From: Aphis gossypii
Lineage: Eukaryota; Arthropoda; Insecta; Hemiptera; Aphididae
Length of the DNA: 64,000 nt
Direction of reading: 5' to 3'
Assembly (NCBI RefSeq): GCF_020184175.1
Contig: NC_065533.1
Span: forward strand, 13,662,695-13,726,694
Below the pieces are notes generated by a model. It searched no databases. It was not told the origin of the DNA and saw nothing but the letters and a program-made list of their open reading frames with translations. Shown here piece by piece: positions 27,312 through 36,470 of the stretch. Made by a program: the position numbers and the translations under genes. The stretch's first letter is position 1. Every line of letters begins with the position of its first letter.

Positions 27312-28808
27312 TCAGTGTTCGACGAGTGGTCTGTGCATCGTGAAATACCGCTTGACGATTTGGGCCATGAGTTCGCGGAACTCGGGGGCGGCGGCCGTGG
27401 ACCGGCTGTCCAAGTCCGAGTCGACACCGCAGCCGTCGTCGCCCGGCAAGCGGCCGTAGCCCCGCCACGACTTGGACGCGAACCGCTTGGCGCAGAACAG
27501 CAGCCCCGTGGTGGGCAACAGGTTGAACGGCGGCGGCATGTCGTCCTGCAACATGTAGCTGACGTACACCTTGGTCCTGCCGAACAGCCACTCGTACTCG
27601 GCGTTTTCGGTGACGCCCTGGAACGTGTCCGACATGGCGGCGATGAGCATGTTCATCATGACAACGACCATGAGCACCTCGAACGCGGCGAACAGCCCGA
27701 AGCCCACCAGTTGCGTGAACCGGTGGGACTGCGTTTCCGCGTCCACCGGCCCGCCGCCGCCGTCGCCTCCGGGCCGGTGGGCCTCGTTTCCGACCACCAC
27801 GTTGGGAGCTTCCAGCGACGTCATGCAGAATATGCCCCAGAACAGCGTTTTGAACGTGTCCGGCACGGTGACGAACGAGTCCTCCTGCCGGACGGTCTCG
27901 CCCGTCTCCGGGTCCTTGCGCACCATGCCCGCGTAGTACGAGTAATACGTGCCCAGGCCGCACGTGAACGCCACCATGATGATGGCCAGGAACGTGGCAA
28001 ACTTGCCGAAGTCGTGAAGCACCTTGCCCAGGGACACCTGCATGGGCCCGATGTAGTAGTTGAGCTGGCACAGGAACAACAGCCGCAGGTACGCCATCAC
28101 GGTGGCCACGGTGAACAGGCCCTCGGCCACCAGCTGCGGGTCGGACCAGTGCCAGTACTTGCGGTCCAGGTCGTCGGACACCCAGCCGGCCTGGGCGCCG
28201 GCCAGCGCCCAGCACAGGAACGCCATGGCGAACAGCGTCAGCTTGACCGTGTCGAACACGTTCCACATGTTCCGGAAGAACCGTTCGGGGCCCTGCTGCA
28301 GCCGGAGCTTGGTCTTCTCCACCGCGTGGCCCAGCACGAACACGGCGATCGGCAGCCACGTGCTCAGTTTCGGGGCTCCCCTGCGCACCTTGAACTTGTC
28401 GGCGTTCGAGTGGGCGAACAGCAGCCCGAGGAACACCAGATAGGTGACCAGGCTGTTGAACATTCGGTTTATGGGCAACCGGTTGGACCGGTTCAGCCCC
28501 GAGTTGGGCGCCAACACTCCCAACGCCACCGTGACCGGTAGCATGCAGAACCGCCACACCAAGTACATGAGCTTCTGCGGCCCCGTGTACGACTTCCACT
28601 CGATCCAATCACCCAGCCACGCGGTTTCCAGTACCTGTTGGATGTTAGTGTGCGCCACGAATTCCTTTTGCTTGTAGTCCATTGCCGTGATCAGTCTCGG
28701 GTACGGGAACTGACCTCTGAACTTGCATCCGTCCCGATTCCGCAACATGATCTTCACTTCGTCCGACGTCCTGCAGTTCACTATCATTTCCACCGCGAAT
28801 TGTCTCAC
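27312..28808 (-). CDS. TRPC exon 3: transmembrane and pore exon with stop codon
   Basis: This exon encodes residues 258-755 of the channel. The acceptor is a cAG at 28810-28809 followed by GTG AGA CAA in phase 0, matching the phase-0 donor of exon 2. All six membrane segments, the pore and the TRP box lie in this single uninterrupted exon of about 1.5 kb, unusually long here. It is visibly GC-rich (sampled 60-base lines ran 57-70 percent GC), so long spurious open frames appear on both strands. The pore loop contains a glycine-rich insertion (residues about 596-612) between pore helix and S6. I see no AATAAA on this strand in the roughly 300 bases after the stop, so the 3' end is unplaced. 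Confidence 0.92.
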   Translation of the reverse strand: MRQFAVEMIVNCRTSDEVKIMLRNRDGCKFRGQFPYPRLITAMDYKQKEFVAHTNIQQVLETAWLGDWIEWKSYTGPQKLMYLVWRFCMLPVTVALGVLAPNSGLNRSNRLPINRMFNSLVTYLVFLGLLFAHSNADKFKVRRGAPKLSTWLPIAVFVLGHAVEKTKLRLQQGPERFFRNMWNVFDTVKLTLFAMAFLCWALAGAQAGWVSDDLDRKYWHWSDPQLVAEGLFTVATVMAYLRLLFLCQLNYYIGPMQVSLGKVLHDFGKFATFLAIIMVAFTCGLGTYYSYYAGMVRKDPETGETVRQEDSFVTVPDTFKTLFWGIFCMTSLEAPNVVVGNEAHRPGGDGGGGPVDAETQSHRFTQLVGFGLFAAFEVLMVVVMMNMLIAAMSDTFQGVTENAEYEWLFGRTKVYVSYMLQDDMPPPFNLLPTTGLLFCAKRFASKSWRGYGRLPGDDGCGVDSDLDSRSTAAAPEFRELMAQIVKRYFTMHRPLVEH

Positions 28809-31800
28809 CTGAAGTCCAAAAGTCGGTTTTATTATCACGCTCGTGTCGATGACAGATCACGGTTGAGATTCAAGAATCGAATTTGAAGTTATAAACGAAG
28901 TACAATACTAATAATCGTATTTATTTCAATTCTTACTTTACAACTTATATACTATTATCAGTTATTTCGATAAAATAATTTGACATGGACCGTATTACTG
29001 TATAAGGTGATTTAGGTAGCATGCTTACCCTTGTTACTTCATTTGATAATAAAAAAAAAATAAAGTCCCCCTTAAAAAAATATAGATAAACTAAATAAAA
29101 AGTTAACAACTTCACTGAAAAAAAAAGCTTATAAAAATAGTTCAAGCTATAGGTATTTGACCTATATAAAATATAATAAAGTAAATTTACAACATCTTAT
29201 TATCATATTAATTTATAATTTACATTGCTATATATTAAAATATATTAATTGTACTTAGAATACTTATACACCTCGCCACCAACAAAACTTTAAATACCTG
29301 GGATGGTGAACCGAGGGCACCCGTGCCAGAGGTAGCACGTTCCCAATTTTTTTAAAACATCCCCCATTACTATGAGAATAAATTGTATATAAGTACACCT
29401 ATGACATATTACTGGCACGTGAATTTTTTTTTTAAAACATTGATTGCAAAATTTTGGCACGTGACTCGTAAAAGGTTTGCCTTTCCTGGTATCTATATAA
29501 TAAATATATTTATGGGAACGTAGATTATTTAGTTTAGCTAATAACAGTAAGTGCAATTCTTATATAGACAATATAACATTAATAACATTATAATCAATAT
29601 TACCTACAATTGTCGAATTAAAATACGATACTAAACAAATAACAACGAAACTGTCGAACAAAAAATAAAAGTTTTTTTTGATAAATAATGTATATTACAT
29701 ATAAAAAAAAAAACATAAAAAAACTATTATAATAATAAGGAAACAGAGATAATATGCTATATTGTGCCACTGATCTGTAATAAACGTATGTGTAATGTGT
29801 GTAATACGAAAAAAAAGTTTAAAGACCTTTTAAAGTCAGACATTAAAACGGACAACACAGGTTTAATAGAAATTCAAATAAAAGATATACAGACAATGTA
29901 CATAATATTTTTATTTCATTTTTGTATTTTTATTATTAACAAATTAGGTAAGCATGAACCTATTATAGTATTTATATTCACATAATTTGTGTGAATTTTT
30001 TTTTTAAATTGTAGAACGATTTAAACCTAACAATTTTAATGATGATATTAAATTAATTTTTTATAAAAAAATTAATTATTTACTTTTAAAACTAGATGTA
30101 TTATAATACTTTAAATACAATAAAATACTATTTATTATACAAAACTGTCGGTTAATTTTTCATATATTTCTCTGTGAGGATTATCGAACTGTTTTATGAC
30201 CATTATGAAACCATTATGTTCGTTATAATATGTACTTATGATACACAAAGTGTACTTCAAATACTTCTAATAAAGTAAAATAATTTAACCAGCAAGGAGT
30301 TACTATTTTCTCTTATAATTAATGAGAATTTAATAATTTGATTTTACCAATATTATTGGTTTTTTTTTTAAATTGTATCAAAGTCGGGGCGAAAAAAGGC
30401 TAGAGACGCCCTTGCACTATGTAGAGTATTTAAGTTTGTATTTTTTAGCACTGAACATAGTACAAATTATCGTCCCTATTTCCCCTATGTCACCTGTGTA
30501 ATGAGCATTATCAGTGTCCATTATTGCGACTGTTATTTTTTTGCAGTTAGATCACCTGTGCGGCCATATACGTGTACGTAGCGTTGTGCACCTGTTCGGC
30601 GGATCCGCACCGCAACAGTTCCTCATGCAACCGGAAGCACTCGAGCACCGGATCGGAACTAGAAGACGTGGTGCATATGAACGTCGGATTGCTGATGGCC
30701 CAATACCCGTTCAGTCGCTTGCAGCTGTCGGACACCACGTCGGCACTCAAGGCCGAGACCATGCACCGTTCACTGCAAGTGCACTGCGGCGGATGCGGCC
30801 TATCCAGCTTGTGGCCGCGGTTCACCAGGTATTCAACCGTCTCGTAAAGGCCGCACTGTGTGGCCAACATCAGCGGCGTCATGAATCGCGGAAACTCTTC
30901 CGAATCGCCGTCGTCTTCCGGTTCGTCCATCTTAACGTCGTCGTCCGACCGTACCCGATTCCAGCCACAGCCCTTTCCCCGGTTTCCGGGTCTGTCGTTG
31001 GTCTCGTCGAATTCCAGCAGCCGGTCCAACATCTTGAGGTTGTCGTACGTGATGGCCAACAGTATCAAGTCGCCGATTTTCACGTCTGCGGTTTATATAG
31101 GTACACACGTTACCGGCAATGGTCATAGCGGTTAGGCACTGTCAAGAATGATTAGAAAATAATAAAATCGCTTATGAATTACGTAGGAATGGACACATTA
31201 ATTTCTTTTAACATTTAAATTTTTGACAATGCCTAATAAATTCAGGAGACATTTAAACTATAATCGTTTTCTAAAATTTTGAATATTGAGTACTTAGACA
31301 TTATGATCAATGACTGATACTCTATATCAATGGTTTTAAATTGGGGTGACAAGTAGGTAACCAAAAAGTGACATAAAATATACACGGAGAAAAAAAGAAA
31401 ATTATTATTCATTTTTTCGATAAAATAGTATTATTGCTACCATCTTAGTGTAATCACAGCCAATGTCAAAAAAACATAGTAAAAGAAATAGTTGTTCACA
31501 CTATACGTCATACCAAAAAGTTTATGAACTACAGTTTATATTATATTAATATTATATTTATGATTTATATTATTTATATTTATTCTTTGGTCCCGAAATA
31601 CCTATCAATGCCCATTCAACACTCCAATAAAAATAAAAAAATTATAAAAATAAATTATTTTTCTACGTACTGTATTTTTTTAAAGCATTCATGTTTTTTT
31701 TTCTATAACGTACAGTTTAGATTGTTTAATGGTGTTAGAGCGACGTAGTGTTGAATTCTAATAAGGACGATGTATGAATTTAAAAAAAAAAAACAGAGAA

Positions 31801-34059
31801 CCACTGCTCTGTATCATTGACGTTTAAAATAGTATTAGACCTTTATAGAAAAGCACGTTAGTAAAAATGACTATAAAATAATTACAAATAAACTGCAAAA
31901 ACTATTTTGTAATAAATGGCACATTTTAAAGTAGGTAGGTAATTTACTATCTCTAGACATTTTAAACATTTTATAAGAAAAGTAGGTAGTTATAAATAAT
32001 CACCATTACCGGTAACATATAATACAATATTGTTTATACATCTATATATAAGTAAGTAATTCATGTGTTTCAAATAATTTATTGACAAACATATTAACTT
32101 TATAATATACACCAATGGTACATTATCGTTTAAAAATCCTTGAATATAATAAATTAACAGTAAACGTCCTCTATTTTTTGTTTTTTTTTCTTTTAGTAAT
32201 TTTAATTTGGAAATTTAGACCTAATTTTTAATTTTTAATCAAATAAATAACGATTCAAATATTTTTGTTATAAAAATCAAAAAATATTAAAAATAATATT
32301 GAAATTATCTTAAAACTTTTACATTTACGACACACAAATATTATTTCCTTTGCACAATGAAATTTAAAAATGATTTAGAATAATCTTAAGTTGTTATTAC
32401 ACGAATTACGAACCTATTCTCATTGTTGCTCTACAGTTACTTTATATAATCATATTGTATTAATTTATAAGTAAAGATACGAGTATGATGTCGTTTAAAA
32501 ATTAAAAAAAAAAAATTAATTCAGTTTTTATACTATGTTCTTTTTTAGGGGGTAATATGTATTAATACATTTGATGAAAGATATAAATCAAAATCGAAAT
32601 ATTTTATTCTAAAAACCTAAATGTAAACAATAATAAATCGATGAACAACTACATATTTTTGTATTGTATATTGAGTAGAACTTATAATTGAAATGAAAAG
32701 TTATACGTATGTAAAATCAAAAAAACTAATGCATATATTTATACCTGTATTAGGTGCTCTTTATAGAACACGGTAATATGATTCGTAGTTGAAAAAATAA
32801 CTCTAGCCTTAAATTCAAAAATAACTAATTTGAAGTATGCAGTACTCGTAGACTATAATTGGCAAATTAATTAAAATAATTTGTACCTATAACTTAATTA
32901 ACTTATTCCAAACAATTGTGCAACTTAAAATAACTAATAAAAATAGTGTTGTCTGATTTTTGACCACCATTGTCGTCATCAATTTCAAAATGAAGATCAA
33001 ACTATATTGAATAATTTTGATACTGCTATAATTTTTGACTTTACCATTGTTGAGAACAGCTTTAAAAATATTTAAAAAAAAGTAGAACATAAAATGATTG
33101 AAATTTTATTTTAAATATTAATAGTGCAATGAGAAATAAAATTTGGAATTATTTTCTTAATACCTATATAAATTAAATGGTCTATTAATTTACAATTAAA
33201 GTAAAGCTATTGGTGTACTTCTCAACTGTTATTTTTATAGACAGTTATATTATTATACATATATATTTTTTATGGGTTGTCTAAGTATAAGTTTAACTAG
33301 TTGAGTTTGTGGTTAAAGTGTATAGATACTCGCCTTTTTGTCGTAGGAGTAAATCCAGTAGGGGTTCGCATTGGTTCTGTACAGCTAGATGCAATGGTGT
33401 GTATCCATGTTTTTTCATGTTGATATTTATCCTGTTGGTTTCCAAATAGTTTTCGATCGCCGGCACGTCGCAACTCTCCACTAATGCGAAGAATTGTTGT
33501 TCTTGAGGCGTCAACTCGTCCGTGAACGAATACAACTGCCCAGACATGTTTATCTTGGTTTCTTTCTGCGTGGACAATAATATTAATTACTAAATATAGA
33601 TACCGAAAGGACATAAATTGAGCATAATAAACAAAAATCAATCTTAAACATCTTAAATATTTAGATACAACTGCGTTATGTTAAATTGTATAATTTGAAA
33701 AAAAATGTATCATATATCATAATAAAATAGGTGTAATAATAATTAATAGTAATATATATTACTACTATAACATACTACATATTATGTACAAATATAAAAC
33801 TAATTTTATTTTTTGTGTTTATAGCACGAGCAGTAACCATGTTCAGTTATAACTTTATGATGCTATTCACATGTTGTTACTGCAATGTATAAGTCACGTT
33901 AGAACGTATTTTTTTCCAATTTTAGTTAGTCATAAAATCTTAAGATTTAATGTGTGAGCAAGTAAATAAACATTTTTGTCATCATACAGTAATTAGATAA
34001 ATTAAACAATTATTTAAATCTGTTATTTGTATTCAAATTGTAATACTTACTTTACTCAT
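27312..34059 (-). CDS. Divergent TRPC-family cation channel, four coding exons, 755 aa
   Basis: Joined exons (34059-34051, 33565-33334, 31085-30556, 28808-27312) total 2268 nt and stay in frame to a TGA. The product is a plasma-membrane non-selective cation channel of the TRPC class (insect relatives TRP, TRPL and TRPgamma, which act downstream of phospholipase C). Seen in order: an ankyrin repeat (about residues 56-80, GYTPLHLAV), KIGDLILLAI, a second repeat around 149-170, an H-x3-C-x-C-x3-C motif at 178-188, a pre-S1 helix (337-357), S1 374-390, S2 406-425, S3 440-461, S4 485-507, S5 526-549, a pore helix with LFW (579-581), S6 623-652, EWLFGR in the TRP-box position (663-668) and PPPFN (682-686). 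The chain stops after VKRYF (742-746), where TRPC proteins usually continue into a coiled coil and a long tail (insect TRP and TRPL are above 1000 aa). Its sequence is too divergent to assign to TRP, TRPL or TRPgamma. Family call firm; exact exon 0 and start less so. Confidence 0.9.
29294..29492. mobile_element. Short DNA element inside the TRPC intron
   Basis: ATACCTGGGATGGTGAACC at the left and, on the other strand, ATACCAGGAAAGGCAAACC at the right form imperfect inverted ends about 200 bp apart. Subterminal GGCACGTG-type motifs repeat inside (about 29413 and 29456), with related GCACG pieces near 29320-29340. Non-coding. Confidence 0.55.
30365..30414. mobile_element. Terminal fragment of a hAT-like element in the TRPC intron
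   Basis: On the minus strand the fragment begins CAAGGGCGTCTCTAGCC and runs into T- and C-rich DNA, like hAT ends of the CAGGGGCGT type. No partner end was found nearby, so this is a solo end or a decayed copy. Confidence 0.4.
30556..31085 (-). CDS. TRPC exon 2: ankyrin and zinc-site linker exon
   Basis: This exon encodes residues 82-257. The acceptor is cgcAG at 31087-31086; the first two bases complete codon 81 (Asp). The donor is CAG followed by GTGATC at 30555, phase 0. It carries the KIGDLILLAI segment typical of the TRPC ankyrin region, an acidic low-complexity insert (DDDV...EPEDDGDSEE, about residues 128-144), a further ankyrin-like helix pair (TPLMLATQCGLYETVEYL), and a His/Cys cluster equivalent to the TRPC4/5 zinc site. 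Both ends are in phase with the neighbouring exons, which supports it being an active exon and not a relic. Confidence 0.88.
31086..33333 (-). other. TRPC intron between exons 1 and 2 (GC-AG)
   Basis: Intron of 2248 bp in phase 1 with donor GCGAGT and acceptor ccgcAG. It contains the hAT-like element at 31328-31806. The rest is AT-rich. Confidence 0.7.
31328..31806. mobile_element. 479-bp hAT-like element inside the TRPC intron
   Basis: The left end CAATGGTTTTAAATTGGGGTG and the right end (reverse complement beginning CAGTGGTTCTCTG) resemble the CAGTGGTTCTCAA ends of hAT elements. Flanks are CTCTATAT (31320-31327) and CTCTGTAT (31807-31814), a 7/8 duplication. The interior is AT-rich with no transposase; a 74-codon frame inside (31524-31748) has no recognisable content. 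Confidence 0.75.
33334..33565 (-). CDS. TRPC exon 1: first ankyrin repeat, probable GC donor
   Basis: This exon encodes residues 4-80, with TPQEQQFFALVESCDVPAI matching the opening of TRPC ankyrin domains and HGYTPLHLAV the ankyrin core. The acceptor is gcAG at 33567-33566. The exon must end in phase 1 to join exon 2. No GT donor gives that phase, but AAAG followed by GCGAGT at 33333 does, and it fits the consensus of minor GC-AG introns. An internal ATG at 33547-33545 (residue 10) could be the start if exon 0 is not used. Confidence 0.85.
34051..34059 (-). CDS. Candidate TRPC exon 0: start codon plus two codons
   Basis: Reading the minus strand, ATG AGT AAA is followed directly by GTAAGTA, a near-perfect donor in phase 0, and exon 1 begins in phase 0 with AAA GAA ACC. 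The N-terminus would then be MSKKETKINMSG. A short 5' UTR could begin after an AG about 17 bases upstream of the ATG. This is inference from splice signals and phase only; translation could instead begin at the Met inside exon 1. Confidence 0.55.
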
Positions 34060-35774
34060 CGTGAATTAATTAATCTCTTTAGAGATATTATAAGTATAAC
34101 AGCTATAATATAATCATGGTCTACAAATACATTTTTTTTATAATCGTAAACTAAACATGCGTATTTATTTTAATATAACCACAGTAACCATTTTTTCATC
34201 TTATTTAACAATAAATGTATATTAGAAGTATGCTGAATGCACCTATAGTAACACTTACCAGATAATTAGAATAGAACCATAATAATACATGGGCAATGAT
34301 TTTATTAACAAACTATTATGATGTAATTTTTATTTTTTTATTTTTTTTAAAAAATCAGAACGAGTGAAAAAAAACATTTTGCAACTAAAATATAATAACA
34401 CAAATAAACAAATTTACTTTTTAATACAGTATGAGAACAATATTAATATAATAATCGTAAATGTTCTCAATCATTATAATATATAAATCTGTGATCGTAT
34501 TAATATATATTTTAATATTTATATAGATTTCATTCAAATTAAATTGTTGATGACATTGGATATTTAAACGTATACCGAACAAAGGTTTAACCTCAAACAT
34601 TATTATTATTAACTTTCTATTATAATTTTTTTATTGAATAAAGTTTTTAAAATACTTGTATTCGTTTTAAACCATTACTATTATGAATATAATATTCTTA
34701 CCCTTCCGTGGTACGTGGAATTGACTCATATGAAATTAATAATAATAATACTTAAAATATAACTACCATTTCATTTTATGCTTTATATATTATAGACTAT
34801 AGTTACGTTTGAAAAAAGTTTTGTATAGGTTAACTAAGGTATAGTTTATTATATGTTAACTAATTTTTATAAGATTTATAGATTATCATGCAGAACTTTA
34901 TTGTTATGGAAAACGATGGCTTAAGTTTATATGACAAAAAGTAAAGTTATACAGCAAAACCTGAGCGTCAAAAGAAACTTTAAAAAAACGTTAAGTAAAG
35001 ATATCAGAAAAAGAAAAAATTAAAAATATTTATAAAAATAATAATTATAGAGAGAGAAATATTGATTTCAAAAAAATGCAAAATAGGGCGACTTTTGGTT
35101 CGTGGGGTCATACGATACATCGGTCGTTCTCTAGTAATTAATTATAATAATATTTGTTCGAGGAGATAACTTGGTAAAAAATAGTCAAAGATGCTGTATT
35201 AATATTAGTAATATAATTATCGTTATAAATATAAAAACTAAAACCATTAAAAACCGCGCGGTGCGCAATCATTATTTATAATTATTCATTATATTCTGCA
35301 AATAAATCACATCCGGTGTAATAGTTGGGTCAATGACGAGGTGTCCCCACGAACACAGTAAAGCTGTAGTAAAAATATTTTCAAAAACATTAATATTTTT
35401 TTTTTTTTTTTGGAAATAACGAGTGCGTCTTACGTTAAACGGATTACTCGGGGTACCTTAATATATATATATACATATATTATTTAATACATCGTTTGCC
35501 AGACGAGTAGTATATACATTGCGCCGCGTGAGCACTGTATACGAGCGATGCGCAATTGTTCGCGCGAGTAAAACGTGAACGAAAAGTATGTATAATATAA
35601 TCTGCGAAGACGATCTGCTGCGGTAAAATAGCAGGATATAGAAGAAGAAGGAGGAGGAGAAGAAGCGAAGGACGAGGAGACGAGAATCGCCGATTTCGCG
35701 CCGAGGACACGCTACAAACAATATTATATAATGCGACGGTCGCCGCAACTTCCGCCACCCGGCCCGATACTCAC

Positions 35775-36470
35775 CAGTCACCGCCGCCGCCACCAACACC
35801 CCCCCGAAAGGGAAAAACTATACCCACACCCGCCGTACACGTCGTCGTCGGTCCGTATAGTAGTTGTGTGTGCGCGTTCCTCAACAAGTCACACTCTCCG
35901 AGAGGCGGTGGCGGCGGCGGCGGCGCTATTCTTCACGGACACCGCGGCGGCGGGTAAACATTAATTATTGTCTCCCGGAAACTTTCTACATTTATATCCC
36001 CGCGCGACCGCCCTCGCGCGCCGTCACTGCTGCTTGCCGCAGTGTCTTAATATCTCGCCGGGCGCACAATGCGCGATTTCGACCGAAACACTGCACCCCA
36101 GCCCTCGACCGACCCCTCGTCACCGTCATCGCCGTAGTAGTAGTAGTACCATAGTCGTATTGGTATATATTATATGTTAGGTTAGGTATATATACACATA
36201 ACTGCGTTTTCTGGGAACCACCGCGCGAGGGAATTCGCCCGCCGCCGGCCCGGCCGGGTAATTCGGGTCCGAACTCGATACGCATGTATATATATAAAAT
36301 AAGCATAAATGTGTATATATATATATTACCGTGTACAGCGCAATGTACGCTTTTAATTCGACACCGTCGCTTCCGCCCCATCGACGTGTGGCCAAAGGAC
36401 ATGATAATAATAATTTCTGTTTTGTATAAATTTAATAAGGAACACACCGTGCGGTGATGTGTCGTCGTTA
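35775..36470 (-). promoter_or_regulatory. CpG-rich island, likely TRPC promoter and 5' UTR exon
   Basis: GC- and CpG-rich stretch (about 35.5-36.5 kb) in AT-rich DNA, 1.4-2.4 kb upstream of the TRPC start in the direction of transcription. On the minus strand it holds CTG followed by GTGAGTATC with the GT at 35774, a strong splice donor. That would let a 5' UTR exon end at 35775 and join the exon carrying the TRPC start. The open frames inside are low-complexity and unrecognised. It may also serve an unseen divergent gene on the plus strand. Direction and target gene are inference. Confidence 0.45.

Larger units (their letters stand above)
28809..30555 (-). other. TRPC intron between exons 2 and 3
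   Basis: GT-AG intron of 1747 bp (donor GTGATC, acceptor ttcAG), phase 0. It holds the short DNA element at 29294-29492, the hAT-like end at 30365-30414 and otherwise AT-rich sequence. Confidence 0.8.

Noticed and set aside
27315..28541. 408-codon plus-strand open frame opposite the TRPC exon
   Set aside because: It is a shadow of the GC-rich channel exon. The minus frame has full TRPC homology, while this frame is His/Arg/Gly-rich with no recognisable domain.
27115..28608. 497-codon minus-strand frame overlapping the TRPC exon in another phase
   Set aside because: It is an Arg/Gly/Val-rich out-of-phase reading of the same GC-rich DNA with no domain; the overlapping frame explains the sequence better.
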